DNA of 64,000 nt, taken from positions 1 to 64,000 of the forward strand of contig CAJVYC010000012.1 in NCBI GenBank assembly GCA_913009205.1. The letters are read 5' to 3'. This stretch comes from an uncultured Fluviicola sp. Lineage in GTDB: Bacteria > Bacteroidota > Bacteroidia > Flavobacteriales_D > Crocinitomicaceae. The translations under genes were made by a program, and so were the position numbers. Positions 27,964-37,419 of this stretch are shown here, piece after piece. Numbering within the stretch: the first letter of the stretch is position 1; each line of letters opens with the position of its first letter. The notes beneath the pieces are model-generated. The model worked only from the letters and a program-made list of their open reading frames with translations, ran no database searches and was not told the origin of the DNA.

Positions 27964-28961
27964 TGATTGAAGCAAATAACATCGTCGAAGCAATTAAGAA
28001 GGCCGACAAAATTGTAATTACCAGCCATCGATCTCCCGATGGAGATTCAATTGGTAGTTCACTTGGCCTTGCCCGATTTATTCAAGCGTTTGGCAAAAAA
28101 GTAGATATCTGTCACCCAGATCCTTGTCCTGAATTTATAAAATGGACAATTAAGAACGATACAATCATTGATTTTGAATCCTCTGAGGAGTTAGTGATTC
28201 AAAAACTGAATGATGCTGACTTGATATTCTCATTGGATTATAATGCAGCATACCGTCTTGGAAATGATATGGGAGATGCGCTAAAAGCAACTTCGGCTAA
28301 AAAAATAATGATAGATCACCACTTGGATCCAGACGAATACGCTGATATTACGGTTTCCGAACCAGATGTTTGTTCAACGGCACAATTGATCTATGAACTA
28401 ATTGATGCTTCTGGAAATAGCGGTTTGCTTAATTCTGAAATGGCGGAACCCATTTATCTTGGTATAATGACGGATACAGGATCATTTAGATACAACACAG
28501 TGACGCCAAGAACACATGACATTTTAAGTCTTTTGCTCAAGTCAGGATTGGACCATACAAATGTTCATGAGTCCACTTATGATGGAAACCGCATTGATAA
28601 GTTAAAGCTAAGAGGTTATGCAATCGCTGAAAAATTAGAAATTGTAGAAAAGTACGGCGTTGCAATACTATCATTGACAGAAGAAGAATTAGCTCGATTC
28701 AACTATATCAAAGGCGATACTGAAGGATTGGTGAATATTGCTTTATCGGTTGAAGGTGTTCAAACTGCAGTGTTCTTCAATGAAAGTAAAGGGAGAATTA
28801 AAATATCATTCCGATCAAAAGGAGTGCCTGTTAATGTTTTAGCAAACGAAAATTTTGATGGTGGTGGACATAAATTCGCCGCAGGAGGAATAAGCGATTT
28901 GAGCATGAATGATACGCTTGAAAAATTTAAATTATTAATACCTAAGTATTTCGGTGAATAA
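27963..28961 (+). CDS. nrnA: DHH/DHHA1 phosphoesterase, NrnA-like
   Basis: A 332-residue phosphoesterase of the NrnA type, which degrades nanoRNAs and dephosphorylates pAp. The N-terminal motif S-H-R-S-P-D-G-D-S near residue 21, the DHH motif I-D-H-H-L-D-P-D near residue 117, and the C-terminal DHHA1 glycine motif GGGHKFAAGG near residue 300 are all visible. Whether it acts on nanoRNA, pAp or cyclic dinucleotides cannot be told. It is followed by a GldI-like FKBP gene, overlapping by eight bases. Confidence 0.87.
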   Translation: MIEANNIVEAIKKADKIVITSHRSPDGDSIGSSLGLARFIQAFGKKVDICHPDPCPEFIKWTIKNDTIIDFESSEELVIQKLNDADLIFSLDYNAAYRLGNDMGDALKATSAKKIMIDHHLDPDEYADITVSEPDVCSTAQLIYELIDASGNSGLLNSEMAEPIYLGIMTDTGSFRYNTVTPRTHDILSLLLKSGLDHTNVHESTYDGNRIDKLKLRGYAIAEKLEIVEKYGVAILSLTEEELARFNYIKGDTEGLVNIALSVEGVQTAVFFNESKGRIKISFRSKGVPVNVLANENFDGGGHKFAAGGISDLSMNDTLEKFKLLIPKYFGE

Positions 28962-29472
28962 ATTCATTTACATAGCATTTTCAATCCTTCTCGTTTCATG
29001 CGCTGAAGATAATGAGCCTGTGAAGCCCGATTTTGAATGGAGTAAAAAGCAATCTTCGGAATTGAATAGCAAATTTGCGAAGCAAGAAGAGATTGATATC
29101 AATTTGTATCTAAACATGCGCCCCGAATGGGAAATGAGCACAACGGGTTCAGGATTGCGTTATTGGGTATATGAAGCCGGAGATGGAGAAGATTTGTCAT
29201 CAGGAGATTTGGCTGAAGTTGAATATTCCGTTGGTTTATTGGATGGAACGGAATGCTACGCAACAGCTTCAGATGAATATGTAGAAGTAATGATAGATTA
29301 CAGTGAAGTTGAAACGGGTATGCAAGAAGCGTTGAAGCTTTTAAAAGTAGGCGATAAGGCCAAAATTATTGTTCCGAGTCATCTTGGGCATGGTTTACTG
29401 GGAGATTTGGATCAGATTCCACCTCAAAGAACATTGGTGATAGATTTAACATTATTAGGAATAACAAAATGA
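28954..29472 (+). CDS. FKBP-type peptidyl-prolyl isomerase lipoprotein, GldI-like
   Basis: A 172-residue lipoprotein: signal peptide with lipobox L-V-S-C (lipid cysteine 16), then an FKBP domain (residues 65-170; G-D-L-A-E-V-E-Y, V-E-T-G-M-Q-E-A-L, I-V-P-S-H-L-G-H-G). It resembles GldI, an FKBP lipoprotein needed for gliding and type IX secretion in flavobacteria, and the nrnA neighbour agrees with what I recall of GldI context. The isomerase pocket is only partly conserved (E-C-Y-A in place of the usual F-D-S). The start is GTG. It overlaps the next, larger FKBP lipoprotein gene by four bases. Confidence 0.75.
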   Translation: MNKFIYIAFSILLVSCAEDNEPVKPDFEWSKKQSSELNSKFAKQEEIDINLYLNMRPEWEMSTTGSGLRYWVYEAGDGEDLSSGDLAEVEYSVGLLDGTECYATASDEYVEVMIDYSEVETGMQEALKLLKVGDKAKIIVPSHLGHGLLGDLDQIPPQRTLVIDLTLLGITK

Positions 29473-30323
29473 AGTATTGGTTAATTATAGGGGTGGCGGC
29501 AACTCTTGTGTCTTGTGATACAGAAGATAATAAGCCGGGCACAAGTGAAGTAGAGATTGTTGAGAATAACGCTCCAAAAGTTGTTGTAGATTCTGCGGGT
29601 GTAGACTTTGAGGCTGATCGTGAAATTATAGACGAAAAGACTATCGAAAGAGGAGTCAAGATAAAATGGTATGAGCATGGTGAAGGCGAAAAAATCAAAT
29701 CCGGTGATATGGTTAACATTGATTACAAAGTTTACCTAGAGAATGGTGAGGTTATTGATGGAAATCACCTTATAAAGGCAGAGAGTCTTCCGTTTATGGT
29801 TGGATTTCAAATGCAAACAGAAAGTTGGGACAACGCATTGAAAGAACTTAGGGCAGGTGATTTTGCTGAAGTTCTTATTCCAGCAAGCGAAATGAGGGGA
29901 GACAAAGAGATTGAAGGAGTGGTGCCTAAAAACTCTAATAACATCCTTAAAATTCGAATTTTAAGTTTTAACGAGCCAACAAAAATCATCGATGGTACCC
30001 GTATTTGGCTTATGAATGAAAATGAAGCGAATATCAACTACTTCAATGAATCGAATCGAATTTCCTTCCATTGCTGGGCCTCATCTCCATCCAATCCACG
30101 GTACTTTAATACAGAGTGGAAAAACAACCCTTATAGCTTCGGTTTGGGAGATGGAGGACTTGTTCCCGGATTACGTAAAGCGTTAATTAATTCTAAAAAG
30201 GCAGACCTTATGTTCGTCCATGTACCTGCTAAAGAAGCCTTTGGAGCAAAGGGATACCAAGACCTAGTTAAACCAAATGAAGACCTACTTTATCGCGTGT
30301 TTGTGATGGACGTAACGAAATAA
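29469..30323 (+). CDS. lipoprotein with two FKBP-like domains
   Basis: A 284-residue lipoprotein with lipobox L-V-S-C (lipid cysteine 16). Two FKBP-like regions follow: residues about 60-160 (S-G-D-M-V-N-I-D-Y-K-V, M-Q-T-E-S-W-D-N-A-L, V-L-I-P-A-S-E-M-R-G) and about 170-284 (G-D-G-G-L-V-P-G-L-R-K-A-L, V-H-V-P-A-K-E-A-F-G). The first keeps little of the isomerase pocket. It is the last gene of the operon; the next gene has its own promoter. It may work with the GldI-like protein before it as a periplasmic folding factor. Confidence 0.72.
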   Translation: MKYWLIIGVAATLVSCDTEDNKPGTSEVEIVENNAPKVVVDSAGVDFEADREIIDEKTIERGVKIKWYEHGEGEKIKSGDMVNIDYKVYLENGEVIDGNHLIKAESLPFMVGFQMQTESWDNALKELRAGDFAEVLIPASEMRGDKEIEGVVPKNSNNILKIRILSFNEPTKIIDGTRIWLMNENEANINYFNESNRISFHCWASSPSNPRYFNTEWKNNPYSFGLGDGGLVPGLRKALINSKKADLMFVHVPAKEAFGAKGYQDLVKPNEDLLYRVFVMDVTK

Positions 30324-30337
30324 GTAATTCAATTTTT

Positions 30338-30345
30338 TATCTTTG
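30338..30345 (+). promoter_or_regulatory. -7 promoter element TATCTTTG of the M23 peptidase gene
   Basis: A perfect TAnnTTTG 39 bases before the ATG. The predicted leader includes a small inverted repeat GGCT/AGCC at 30351-30365. Confidence 0.5.
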
Positions 30346-30384
30346 CGTCGGCTGATTGTTAGCCACAGCAAGAAAATTTAAAAT

Positions 30385-31320
30385 ATGCGCATTCTATTAA
30401 TTTCCTTTCTAACTTTTATCTCTTTTGCTGGAAATTCTCAGCAAATTATCGATACCATCCAATCTGAGGAAGGAACGATGATTGTTTTTGCAAACCGCAC
30501 TTGGGTGTATTTAGAAGATTTAAATTTCGATGGGATTATGAATCATCATGTTGCTAGTCAGGTTGATACGGACTCGAACCTTAACTATATTCAGTCTTGG
30601 GACCACGATGTCTGCTATACTTCTAACTTAGCAAATAATGTGAATGCGATGAAAGATACAATTTGGTTGTGTCTTGAGGACTCGGAAAGCGACAGCTTGG
30701 ATGGCTTGTTTCACATGCCGACGGATGGAATAATCACTTCGCATTTTGGATGGAGAAGAGGTAGAAATCACAATGGAACTGACCTTGATTTAAATACAGG
30801 TGATACTGTTCGTGCAGCTTGGGGAGGAAAGGTTAGGTATGCGAAATTCAATACAAGTGGATTCGGAAACTTGGTTATTATTCGTCATCATAATGGATTA
30901 GAAACCTTTTACGCGCACTTAAGCAAGCATATAGTTGTACCGGATCAAATGGTGAATCCAGGTGATCCAATTGGCTTAGGAGGGAATACAGGACATTCTT
31001 ACGGTTCACATCTTCACTTCGAAGTACGTTTCTATGATATTCCAATGAATCCTGAAAAAGTTATTGATTTTAAAGAGGGCATCGTACGTGATGAAAACTT
31101 AATGGTTCATCGAGGGTTGTTCAGACCTGGTGGATATGCACCTAGCTCTTCTGGAAAAGCTGTTGCAAGTGGTGATAAAAAATATTATAGAGTGCGATCA
31201 GGAGATACTTTGGGGGCTATTGCATCAAGGAATAGAACAACTGTTTCAAGAATTTGCCAGTTGAATGGTATCCGTCCAACGACGGTATTACAAATTGGTA
31301 AAAACCTTAGAATTCGTTAA
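30385..31320 (+). CDS. M23 family metallopeptidase with C-terminal LysM
   Basis: A 311-residue secreted cell-wall hydrolase or regulator. The signal peptide covers residues 1-19. The M23 domain (about 110-225) has the zinc ligands in H-N-G-T-D-L-D and in SHLHFEV, with the accessory motif T-F-Y-A-H-L, so it looks catalytically complete. A LysM domain ends the protein (residues 265-311, Y-R-V-R-S-G-D-T-L to the end), which binds peptidoglycan. The substrate is probably peptide cross-links. Confidence 0.9.
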   Translation: MRILLISFLTFISFAGNSQQIIDTIQSEEGTMIVFANRTWVYLEDLNFDGIMNHHVASQVDTDSNLNYIQSWDHDVCYTSNLANNVNAMKDTIWLCLEDSESDSLDGLFHMPTDGIITSHFGWRRGRNHNGTDLDLNTGDTVRAAWGGKVRYAKFNTSGFGNLVIIRHHNGLETFYAHLSKHIVVPDQMVNPGDPIGLGGNTGHSYGSHLHFEVRFYDIPMNPEKVIDFKEGIVRDENLMVHRGLFRPGGYAPSSSGKAVASGDKKYYRVRSGDTLGAIASRNRTTVSRICQLNGIRPTTVLQIGKNLRIR

Positions 31321-31377
31321 ATACACAATAAGCGTCAAACTAAGACGTAATTAGTATTGAATAAAATTTAATAGTAG

Positions 31378-31385
31378 TACTTTTG
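31378..31385 (+). promoter_or_regulatory. -7 promoter element TACTTTTG of the bamD operon
   Basis: A perfect TAnnTTTG with only six bases before the bamD ATG at 31392. It overlaps the alternative TTG start at 31383 and so excludes it. Confidence 0.55.
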
Positions 31386-31391
31386 ATAACA

Positions 31392-32261
31392 ATGAAAAAT
31401 ACTTTTCTTTTAGCCCTTGGATTTATTGTACTTACTGCGACTTCATGTTCTGATTACAATGAAATCGTAAAGTCAGATGATTACGATAAGAAAATAGCGG
31501 CAGCCAACGATTATTTCGAAAGAGGCAGTGTGCCTAAAGTGAAAAATCCAGGAACGAAGAAAGAAAAGCAGAAGATTAATAGTTCTATTATTTTGAGATC
31601 AATTAACCTTTACGAGCAAATTTATCAGCGAATGCCCAAGACTGATGAAGGTGAAGTTGCCTATTTCAGATTGGGTAAAGCCTATTATATTGCAGAAGAT
31701 TATTACATGGCCGGATATTATTTAGGTCAATTCCCTCAACGTTTTCCATACAGTATTAAGGCAGAAGAGTCTTTGTTTTTGAGTGCAATGTGCTCGGTAA
31801 ACAATTCACCTGAAGCTTCTTTGGATCAAACAGAAACGGAGTTGGCAATAAATGGATTGCAGCAATTTGTAGATAGATATCCAACATCTAATTTTGTTGA
31901 TTCATGCAACGGAATTATGGATAAACTTCGATTTAAGGTTGAGTTTAAAGAATACAACACCGTAAAACTTTACGCTAAGACGGAACGTTTTGCAGCTGCT
32001 GTTAGCTCAGCAAATACATTTATTGATGATTATCCAATGTCAGAATATAAAGAAGAGGTGTATTTTGTCCTTGTCAAAAACTCTTACTTTCTAGCAAAAA
32101 ATAGCATTGAGGACAAAAAAGTGGGAAGAATCGAGGATACTATTGAAAGATATAATACCTTTGTAACCTTGTTTCCGTCGTCAAACAGAGTTAACGCTCT
32201 TGTCAACTATGAGCGAACAATGAAAAGTGAGTTAAGTAAAATAAAGAGTTCAAGCAATTAA
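31392..32261 (+). CDS. bamD: outer-membrane assembly factor BamD
   Basis: A lipoprotein (289 residues) of the BAM complex that inserts outer-membrane barrels. The signal peptide ends in the lipobox T-A-T-S-C, and the body is built of TPR-like helices (A-Y-F-R-L-G-K-A-Y-Y near residue 90, and F-V-D-R-Y-P-T-S-N-F near residue 157, both typical of BamD/YfiO). I use the ATG at 31392 rather than the TTG nine bases upstream because the -7 element overlaps the TTG. It heads the bamD-rpoZ-coaBC-porD-recN run. Confidence 0.88.
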   Translation: MKNTFLLALGFIVLTATSCSDYNEIVKSDDYDKKIAAANDYFERGSVPKVKNPGTKKEKQKINSSIILRSINLYEQIYQRMPKTDEGEVAYFRLGKAYYIAEDYYMAGYYLGQFPQRFPYSIKAEESLFLSAMCSVNNSPEASLDQTETELAINGLQQFVDRYPTSNFVDSCNGIMDKLRFKVEFKEYNTVKLYAKTERFAAAVSSANTFIDDYPMSEYKEEVYFVLVKNSYFLAKNSIEDKKVGRIEDTIERYNTFVTLFPSSNRVNALVNYERTMKSELSKIKSSSN

Positions 32262-32269
32262 TTAGACTT

Positions 32270-32596
32270 ATGAATTTTAAGAATAGTACGGCTGAAAAGA
32301 CAACAATAACAAGAAACACAGACGAAATAGAAGAAACGACTGGTAACATTTACGAGTCGATCGTTTTGATGTCTAAAAGATCAAATCAATTAAGTACAGA
32401 ATTGAAAGAAGAACTTACTCAGAAACTTTCAGAGTTTGCTTCAACGACTGATAACCTTGAAGAAATTTTTGAAAATAGAGAGCAAATTGAAATTTCTAGA
32501 TTTTACGAAAGACTTCCGAAACCAGTTGCTATGGCAATTCAAGAGTTAATGGAAGAAAAAATCTACGTTAGAAATCCTATTGTAGAGGAAGACTAA
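32270..32596 (+). CDS. rpoZ: RNA polymerase omega subunit, Bacteroidota type
   Basis: A 108-residue omega subunit that helps assemble RNA polymerase around beta-prime. The conserved part is G-N-I-Y-E-S-I-V-L-M-S-K-R-S-N-Q near residue 25, the Bacteroidota version of the omega core (A-R-x-R-A-N-Q equivalent), and the C-terminal region P-V-A-M-A-I-Q-E-L. It lies between bamD and coaBC, as is usual in this phylum. Confidence 0.85.
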   Translation: MNFKNSTAEKTTITRNTDEIEETTGNIYESIVLMSKRSNQLSTELKEELTQKLSEFASTTDNLEEIFENREQIEISRFYERLPKPVAMAIQELMEEKIYVRNPIVEED

Positions 32597-32606
32597 ATAA
32601 AAAAAC

Positions 32607-33812
32607 ATGCGAGGAAAACGCGTCCTTCTTGGAATTACCGGAGGAATTGCAGCATATAAAATTGCTTTCCTTATTCGTATTTTAAAAAAATCAGGGGCTG
32701 AAGTCAAATGTATATTGACTCCAGCCTCTTCTGATTTTATAAGTCCCCTTGTGTTATCAACATTATCTGAAAATCCTGTTGGAATCCAATTCTGGAACAA
32801 AGAAGATGGTACATGGAACAATCACGTTGAGTACGGATTGTGGGCAGATATATTTGTGGTGGCCCCTTTAACAGCCAATTCATTAAGTAAAATGGCAAAC
32901 GGAAGTAGTGATAACTTGCTACTTGCAACCTATTTGTCAATGAAAACGAAAACCTTAGTTGCTCCGGCAATGGACCTAGATATGTATGCACATCCAACTA
33001 CCAAAAGAAACTTGGATGTACTAATTGAAGATGGAGTTGGAATAATCCCTGTGGAATCGGGAGAACTTGCATCAGGATTAAGCGGAGAGGGCAGAATGGC
33101 CGAGCCTGAAACGATTCATCAAGTAATTCAAAATTACTTTGACGCACAACTAGAAGCGGAATTTAAAGGAAAGAAAGTTCTCGTTACAGCGGGGCCAACC
33201 TTTGAGTCTATTGACCCTGTTCGTTTCATAGGAAACCATTCAAGTGGGAAAATGGGATACAGAATCGCCGAGGAGTTGCTGTCAAGAGGAGCTCACGTAA
33301 TTCTTGTTTCAGGTCCAACGAAAGAAGAATTGGAACACGATAATTTGACTTTGATCCCAATAAAAACGGCTATTGAAATGTTAAAAGCAGTTCAATTGCA
33401 TTGGAATAACTGCTCTTATGGTATTTTTTCCGCTGCAGTTGCCGATTACCGTCCAAAGTCTATAGCAGATCAAAAGATCAAGAAAAACGACGACGAATTG
33501 TCCATTGAATTGATCAAAAATCCGGATATTTTAAAGTGGGCGGGCGATACGAAATCGAGTGATCAATTATTGGTTGGATTTGCTTTGGAAACCAATCATT
33601 TACTTGAAAATGGTAAAAAGAAATTAGCCAAGAAAAATTTAAACCTAATTGTTCTAAATACACTTGAAGATAAAGGCGCTGGATTTGGTGTTGACACGAA
33701 CAAAATTAGTATTTTAGATAACCACAATAATCTTGTGGAATTCGAGTTAAAGTCTAAGAAAGAAGTTGCAAGTGATATTGTATCACATTTGAAAATGTAT
33801 ATATCGAAATGA
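32607..33812 (+). CDS. coaBC: bifunctional CoaBC of coenzyme A synthesis
   Basis: A 401-residue fusion of phosphopantothenoylcysteine decarboxylase (CoaC, residues 1-180, FMN-dependent) and phosphopantothenate-cysteine ligase (CoaB, 190-401). The CoaC part has G-I-T-G-G-I-A-A-Y-K, the catalytic histidine in N-H-V-E-Y, and A-P-A-M-D-L-D-M, where Asp replaces the Asn of the classic P-A-M-N motif. The CoaB part has T-A-G-P-T-F-E, the S-S-G-K-M-G-Y segment and A-V-A-D-Y-R-P. It overlaps porD by four bases. Confidence 0.95.
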   Translation: MRGKRVLLGITGGIAAYKIAFLIRILKKSGAEVKCILTPASSDFISPLVLSTLSENPVGIQFWNKEDGTWNNHVEYGLWADIFVVAPLTANSLSKMANGSSDNLLLATYLSMKTKTLVAPAMDLDMYAHPTTKRNLDVLIEDGVGIIPVESGELASGLSGEGRMAEPETIHQVIQNYFDAQLEAEFKGKKVLVTAGPTFESIDPVRFIGNHSSGKMGYRIAEELLSRGAHVILVSGPTKEELEHDNLTLIPIKTAIEMLKAVQLHWNNCSYGIFSAAVADYRPKSIADQKIKKNDDELSIELIKNPDILKWAGDTKSSDQLLVGFALETNHLLENGKKKLAKKNLNLIVLNTLEDKGAGFGVDTNKISILDNHNNLVEFELKSKKEVASDIVSHLKMYISK

Positions 33813-34714
33813 AAATAGTTGTACTTATAGCATGTTTGGCCGGGTTCTCAATGGTTGGGAGGTCTCAGGAGTTAAATTGCCAAGTAAACATCGTAACCGA
33901 TGCATCTCTTGAGGTTACTAGTGTAGAGCTAGAAATTATTGAGCAATTGAAAGGAGTTATTTATGAATTTATGAATAACACGCAATGGACAAAGGACAAG
34001 TTCACTGTTGAAGAAAGAATCAATTGCAACCTTCAAATTCAAATTTCGGAAATTCCTCAACCTGGAACGTATTCAGGTGCGGTTCAAGTTCAGTCATCTC
34101 GACCGGCATTTAATTCAAGTTACAACACAACAGTTTTCAATTTTCAAGATGAAGATTTGGTTTTTGGATTTTCTAGAAATGCAGTTTTAGCCTATGCTCC
34201 TAACCAATATAGAGACAACATAACTTCTATTTTAGCATTCTATGCGTACTATATTATTGCAATGGACTACGATTCATTTTCCAATAAAGGAGGAACGAAA
34301 TATTTCAATGAAGCACAACAAATTGTAACGAATGCACAATCATCAGGTGCGCCTGGTTGGAAGTCGAACGAGAGAGGGAAAAATAATCGTTATTGGCTAG
34401 TAGACAATGCTTTACATCAATTATTTTCTCCACTCAGAGAATGTAGTTACGAATACCATAGAAAAGGATTGGACGTGATTTATGATGACAAAGTAGCTGG
34501 ACGTAAAGCTGTATTTACTGCTTTAAATAAATTACTTAAGGTTGTTTCAACGCGACCAAATTCTTTAAACGTAACGAACTTTATTCGAGCTAAAACTATT
34601 GAACTGGTTAACCTGTATGAAGATGCAGACGCCAAGGAAAAGAACCAGGTCGTCAATCTCTTAAAGAGGCTTGACCCCACGAATTCTTCCAAATATCAGG
34701 AGATTCTGGAATAA
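33809..34714 (+). CDS. DUF4835/PorD-like secreted protein
   Basis: A 301-residue protein with a signal peptide (residues 1-19) of the DUF4835 family, recognised from Q-E-L-N-C-Q-V at the mature N-terminus, N-N-T-Q-W-T near residue 56, E-E-R-I-N-C-N, and S-R-P-A-F-N-S-S-Y. The family has been linked to the type IX secretion system as PorD; I recall this but cannot check it here. Position between coaBC and recN is typical. Its TAA shares a base with the recN ATG. Confidence 0.8.
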   Translation: MKIVVLIACLAGFSMVGRSQELNCQVNIVTDASLEVTSVELEIIEQLKGVIYEFMNNTQWTKDKFTVEERINCNLQIQISEIPQPGTYSGAVQVQSSRPAFNSSYNTTVFNFQDEDLVFGFSRNAVLAYAPNQYRDNITSILAFYAYYIIAMDYDSFSNKGGTKYFNEAQQIVTNAQSSGAPGWKSNERGKNNRYWLVDNALHQLFSPLRECSYEYHRKGLDVIYDDKVAGRKAVFTALNKLLKVVSTRPNSLNVTNFIRAKTIELVNLYEDADAKEKNQVVNLLKRLDPTNSSKYQEILE

Positions 34715-36363
34715 TGATTAAATCCTTAAGAATAGAAAATTTTGCATTAATTGATTCTGTAAACATTCAATTTGACGGTGGATTCACTGTGATAACTGGT
34801 GAAACAGGTTCCGGTAAATCTATTTTACTGAATGCATTAAATTTAATTCTCGGAGAAAGAGCCAATTTTTCAGTAATCGGAGAACTAAAGGACAAATCTG
34901 TTGTTGAAGCCGAAATCGATATTTCTGGTTTTAATATGAAAAATTTTTTCGAAGCCAATCAGCTTGATTATTTTGATTTGACAATTGTGAGAAGAGAGAT
35001 CTACAAACAAGGTCGATCAAGAGCATTTATTAACGATATTCCAGTTCAGCTTAATATTTTGAAAGAACTTACAGGAGGTTTAATTCATATTCATTCGCAG
35101 TACAATACGCTTGAACTTAAAGACAAAGATTTTCAGCTTAGATTGTTGGATGTTTTGGCTGGAACCCTTAAAAAGCGAACTCAATTTCAAAATGTCTTTG
35201 CTGGATACCAATTAAAGAAGAAAGAGCTGACAGAGAAATCATTATTGTTAGCTGAATCTTCGTCTAAGATTGATTATGACTCTTTTCAATTGACTGAACT
35301 TCAGGCATTAGATCTTGATAATATAGATTACCAAGCAATGAAGCAAGAGTTGAGTAAATTCGAGAATGCCGATGAACTATTGGCTTCCTTCGGAGCTCTG
35401 CTAAACCTTTTGGAAATGGACGGAGGCGTTCTTCAACAACTCGGTCAAGTAAATACAACACTAGAGAAAAACGCTAGTATTGATCCTGTTTTGAACGATC
35501 TGCAGAAGCGCATAGCAAGTGTTTTAATCGAATTGAAAGACATTTCAAGCGAGGCAGAAGAGCAATCGGGTTCCATTAGTATTGATCCCAGACAACTAGT
35601 TGAATTGTCATCTAAACTGGACTCTTTCAACAAAGCTACTTTTAAACATAGAGTTCAAAATCAAGAGGAGCTTTTACATCTGATGGAGGACTTGAATGGT
35701 TCTTCTGATGATCTTGCACAGTTAGAAGGGGATATCGCGCGATTGACGTATGAAATTCAACTCGAAGAAGCTAAGTTGATTGAATTGGGAGAAGTTCTTC
35801 ACAATGCGCGAAAAAAATCGATTCCGGAGATCGAGACTAGAATTACAAAATCGTTGAATGAACTTAAGTTAGTGAATACAATTCTGGAGTTCAGATTGTC
35901 CAAGGAACTTAAACTCACGAAGTTTGGGATTTCTAATCTAGAAATCTATTTCAGTCCAAATGTTGGATTGCCTCCTGTGCCTATTCATCATGCTGCGAGT
36001 GGGGGCGAGCTCTCTAGAGTTATGCTGGCACTTCAGAGTTTAATGTCTCAGAAAATTCAATTGCAAACGATTTTATTTGATGAAATTGATACTGGAGTGT
36101 CTGGAGATGTTGCTCAAAAAATTGGTCAGACTTTAAAATCGATGGGTGCTGGAATGCAAGTCATTGCGATTACACATTTGCCTCAAGTCGCTGCGAAAGG
36201 AGAACAACATCTTTCTGTTTCTAAAGCAATTATTGACGGAAGAACACAATCCTCAGTAATTGAGCTGGATATGGCAGCACGAATAGAAGAAACGGCTCGA
36301 TTAATGAGCGGTGACGAGATCAATGAAGCTGCTTTGGCAAATGCTAAGGCGTTGATGTCTTAA
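34714..36363 (+). CDS. recN: DNA repair protein RecN
   Basis: An SMC-like ATPase of 549 residues for double-strand break repair. Walker A is GETGSGKSIL near residue 30, the central region (about 150-380) is a predicted coiled coil, the signature is S-G-G-E-L-S-R near residue 429, and Walker B is LFDEIDTGVSG near residue 452. The Q-loop region H-S-Q-Y-N-T is normal for RecN. It closes the bamD operon. Confidence 0.95.
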   Translation: MIKSLRIENFALIDSVNIQFDGGFTVITGETGSGKSILLNALNLILGERANFSVIGELKDKSVVEAEIDISGFNMKNFFEANQLDYFDLTIVRREIYKQGRSRAFINDIPVQLNILKELTGGLIHIHSQYNTLELKDKDFQLRLLDVLAGTLKKRTQFQNVFAGYQLKKKELTEKSLLLAESSSKIDYDSFQLTELQALDLDNIDYQAMKQELSKFENADELLASFGALLNLLEMDGGVLQQLGQVNTTLEKNASIDPVLNDLQKRIASVLIELKDISSEAEEQSGSISIDPRQLVELSSKLDSFNKATFKHRVQNQEELLHLMEDLNGSSDDLAQLEGDIARLTYEIQLEEAKLIELGEVLHNARKKSIPEIETRITKSLNELKLVNTILEFRLSKELKLTKFGISNLEIYFSPNVGLPPVPIHHAASGGELSRVMLALQSLMSQKIQLQTILFDEIDTGVSGDVAQKIGQTLKSMGAGMQVIAITHLPQVAAKGEQHLSVSKAIIDGRTQSSVIELDMAARIEETARLMSGDEINEAALANAKALMS

Positions 36364-36414
36364 GAGGATTGTTGTTTGAATAATTCAGAATTAAAAATTC
36401 ATAATTAATTAGTC

Positions 36415-37353
36415 ATGAAGCTCAAACTTGATTTCAATTTCCCTTCCCTTTCAGGCAATATCAAATACGATGATAGTGTTGTTTTACTCGGAAGTTGTTT
36501 CTCCGACAGCATGACTTCCCATTTTCAATATTCGGGATTCAATGCCTTGAGCAACCCGTTCGGAACCTTATTCCATCCAATTGCAATCGCCAATACGATT
36601 AAAGCATCATTGACAAATTCAACAGAAGTAATTGTATTAGAACGTGATGGTATTTTCTTTTCATGGGACAGCGGAAGCAAGATTCATGCTAACTCGAAAG
36701 AAGACTTGAAATTGAAGGTTATAGCAGCAAGAACTGAGTTGAAAAATCACTTGGAGAAGGCAAATCTACTCGTTATTACCTTCGGAACATCTTTGGGATA
36801 TAGAAATTTAGAATTGAATCAAATTGTGGGTAACTGTCACAAGCAGCCATCTGAATTATTTGAAAAGGAATTGTCATCTTTTGATGAAATGGCCAAAACT
36901 TGGACCGAAGTTGTCAAAGAAATCCGAGCGGTTAATTACTTAATTAAAATTGTATTTACCGTAAGTCCAGTTCGGCATAAAAAAGACGGGTTAGTTGAAA
37001 ACAACAGGAGCAAAGCGAGATTGATTGAATTGAGTCATTCTATTATTGGAGACAATGCATCGTATTTTCCATCGTATGAGATTCTAATTGACGAATTACG
37101 CGATTACCGCTTTTATGCTAAGGACTTTCTGCATCCGAGCGGTGAGGCGGTTGAATATATTTGGGAGAAGTTTAAGGACTATCTCTTTAATGACGAAACC
37201 CAAGAATTGATTGCTAAAATTGAAAAGGTTAAGTCTTTGATCAATCATAAGAGTCTGCATCCAAATTCAGCAGCAGATCAAGTAAGAATTCAAAAGGCAA
37301 AAGAGCAGCAGCTACTATTGAGTTCAAAATACCCTTCTATTTATTGGGAATAA
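36415..37353 (+). CDS. GSCFA family protein
   Basis: A 312-residue GSCFA-domain protein, recognised from the namesake motif L-L-G-S-C-F-S-D near residue 25, the N-P-F-G-T-L-F-H-P segment near residue 47, and the F-T-V-S-P-V-R-H segment near residue 182, with D-F-L-H-P-S near residue 239. The pattern G-S-C-F with late D-x-x-H-P suggests an SGNH-like hydrolase or acyltransferase fold, but no substrate is known. No signal peptide is seen. It converges on the anti-sigma-like gene. Confidence 0.85.
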   Translation: MKLKLDFNFPSLSGNIKYDDSVVLLGSCFSDSMTSHFQYSGFNALSNPFGTLFHPIAIANTIKASLTNSTEVIVLERDGIFFSWDSGSKIHANSKEDLKLKVIAARTELKNHLEKANLLVITFGTSLGYRNLELNQIVGNCHKQPSELFEKELSSFDEMAKTWTEVVKEIRAVNYLIKIVFTVSPVRHKKDGLVENNRSKARLIELSHSIIGDNASYFPSYEILIDELRDYRFYAKDFLHPSGEAVEYIWEKFKDYLFNDETQELIAKIEKVKSLINHKSLHPNSAADQVRIQKAKEQQLLLSSKYPSIYWE

Positions 37354-37360
37354 AAAAATC

Positions 37361-37380
37361 TGTTTCGGAGAATTGAAACA
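37361..37380. terminator. bidirectional terminator between GSCFA and anti-sigma-like genes
   Basis: TGTTTC and GAAACA form a six-base-pair stem with an eight-base loop. The minus strand has a T-rich run (GATTTTTTTATT) after it, the plus strand TATTTT, in a gap between convergent genes. Confidence 0.5.
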
Positions 37381-37419
37381 TATTTTAGCAATAGTTGTAA
37401 GGTAGAAGCAGTATTGCTT

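Noticed and set aside
37361-37380. TGTTTC...GAAACA resembling a widened parS
   Set aside because: The spacer is eight bases instead of four and lacks the core; position between convergent genes and the T run fit a terminator.
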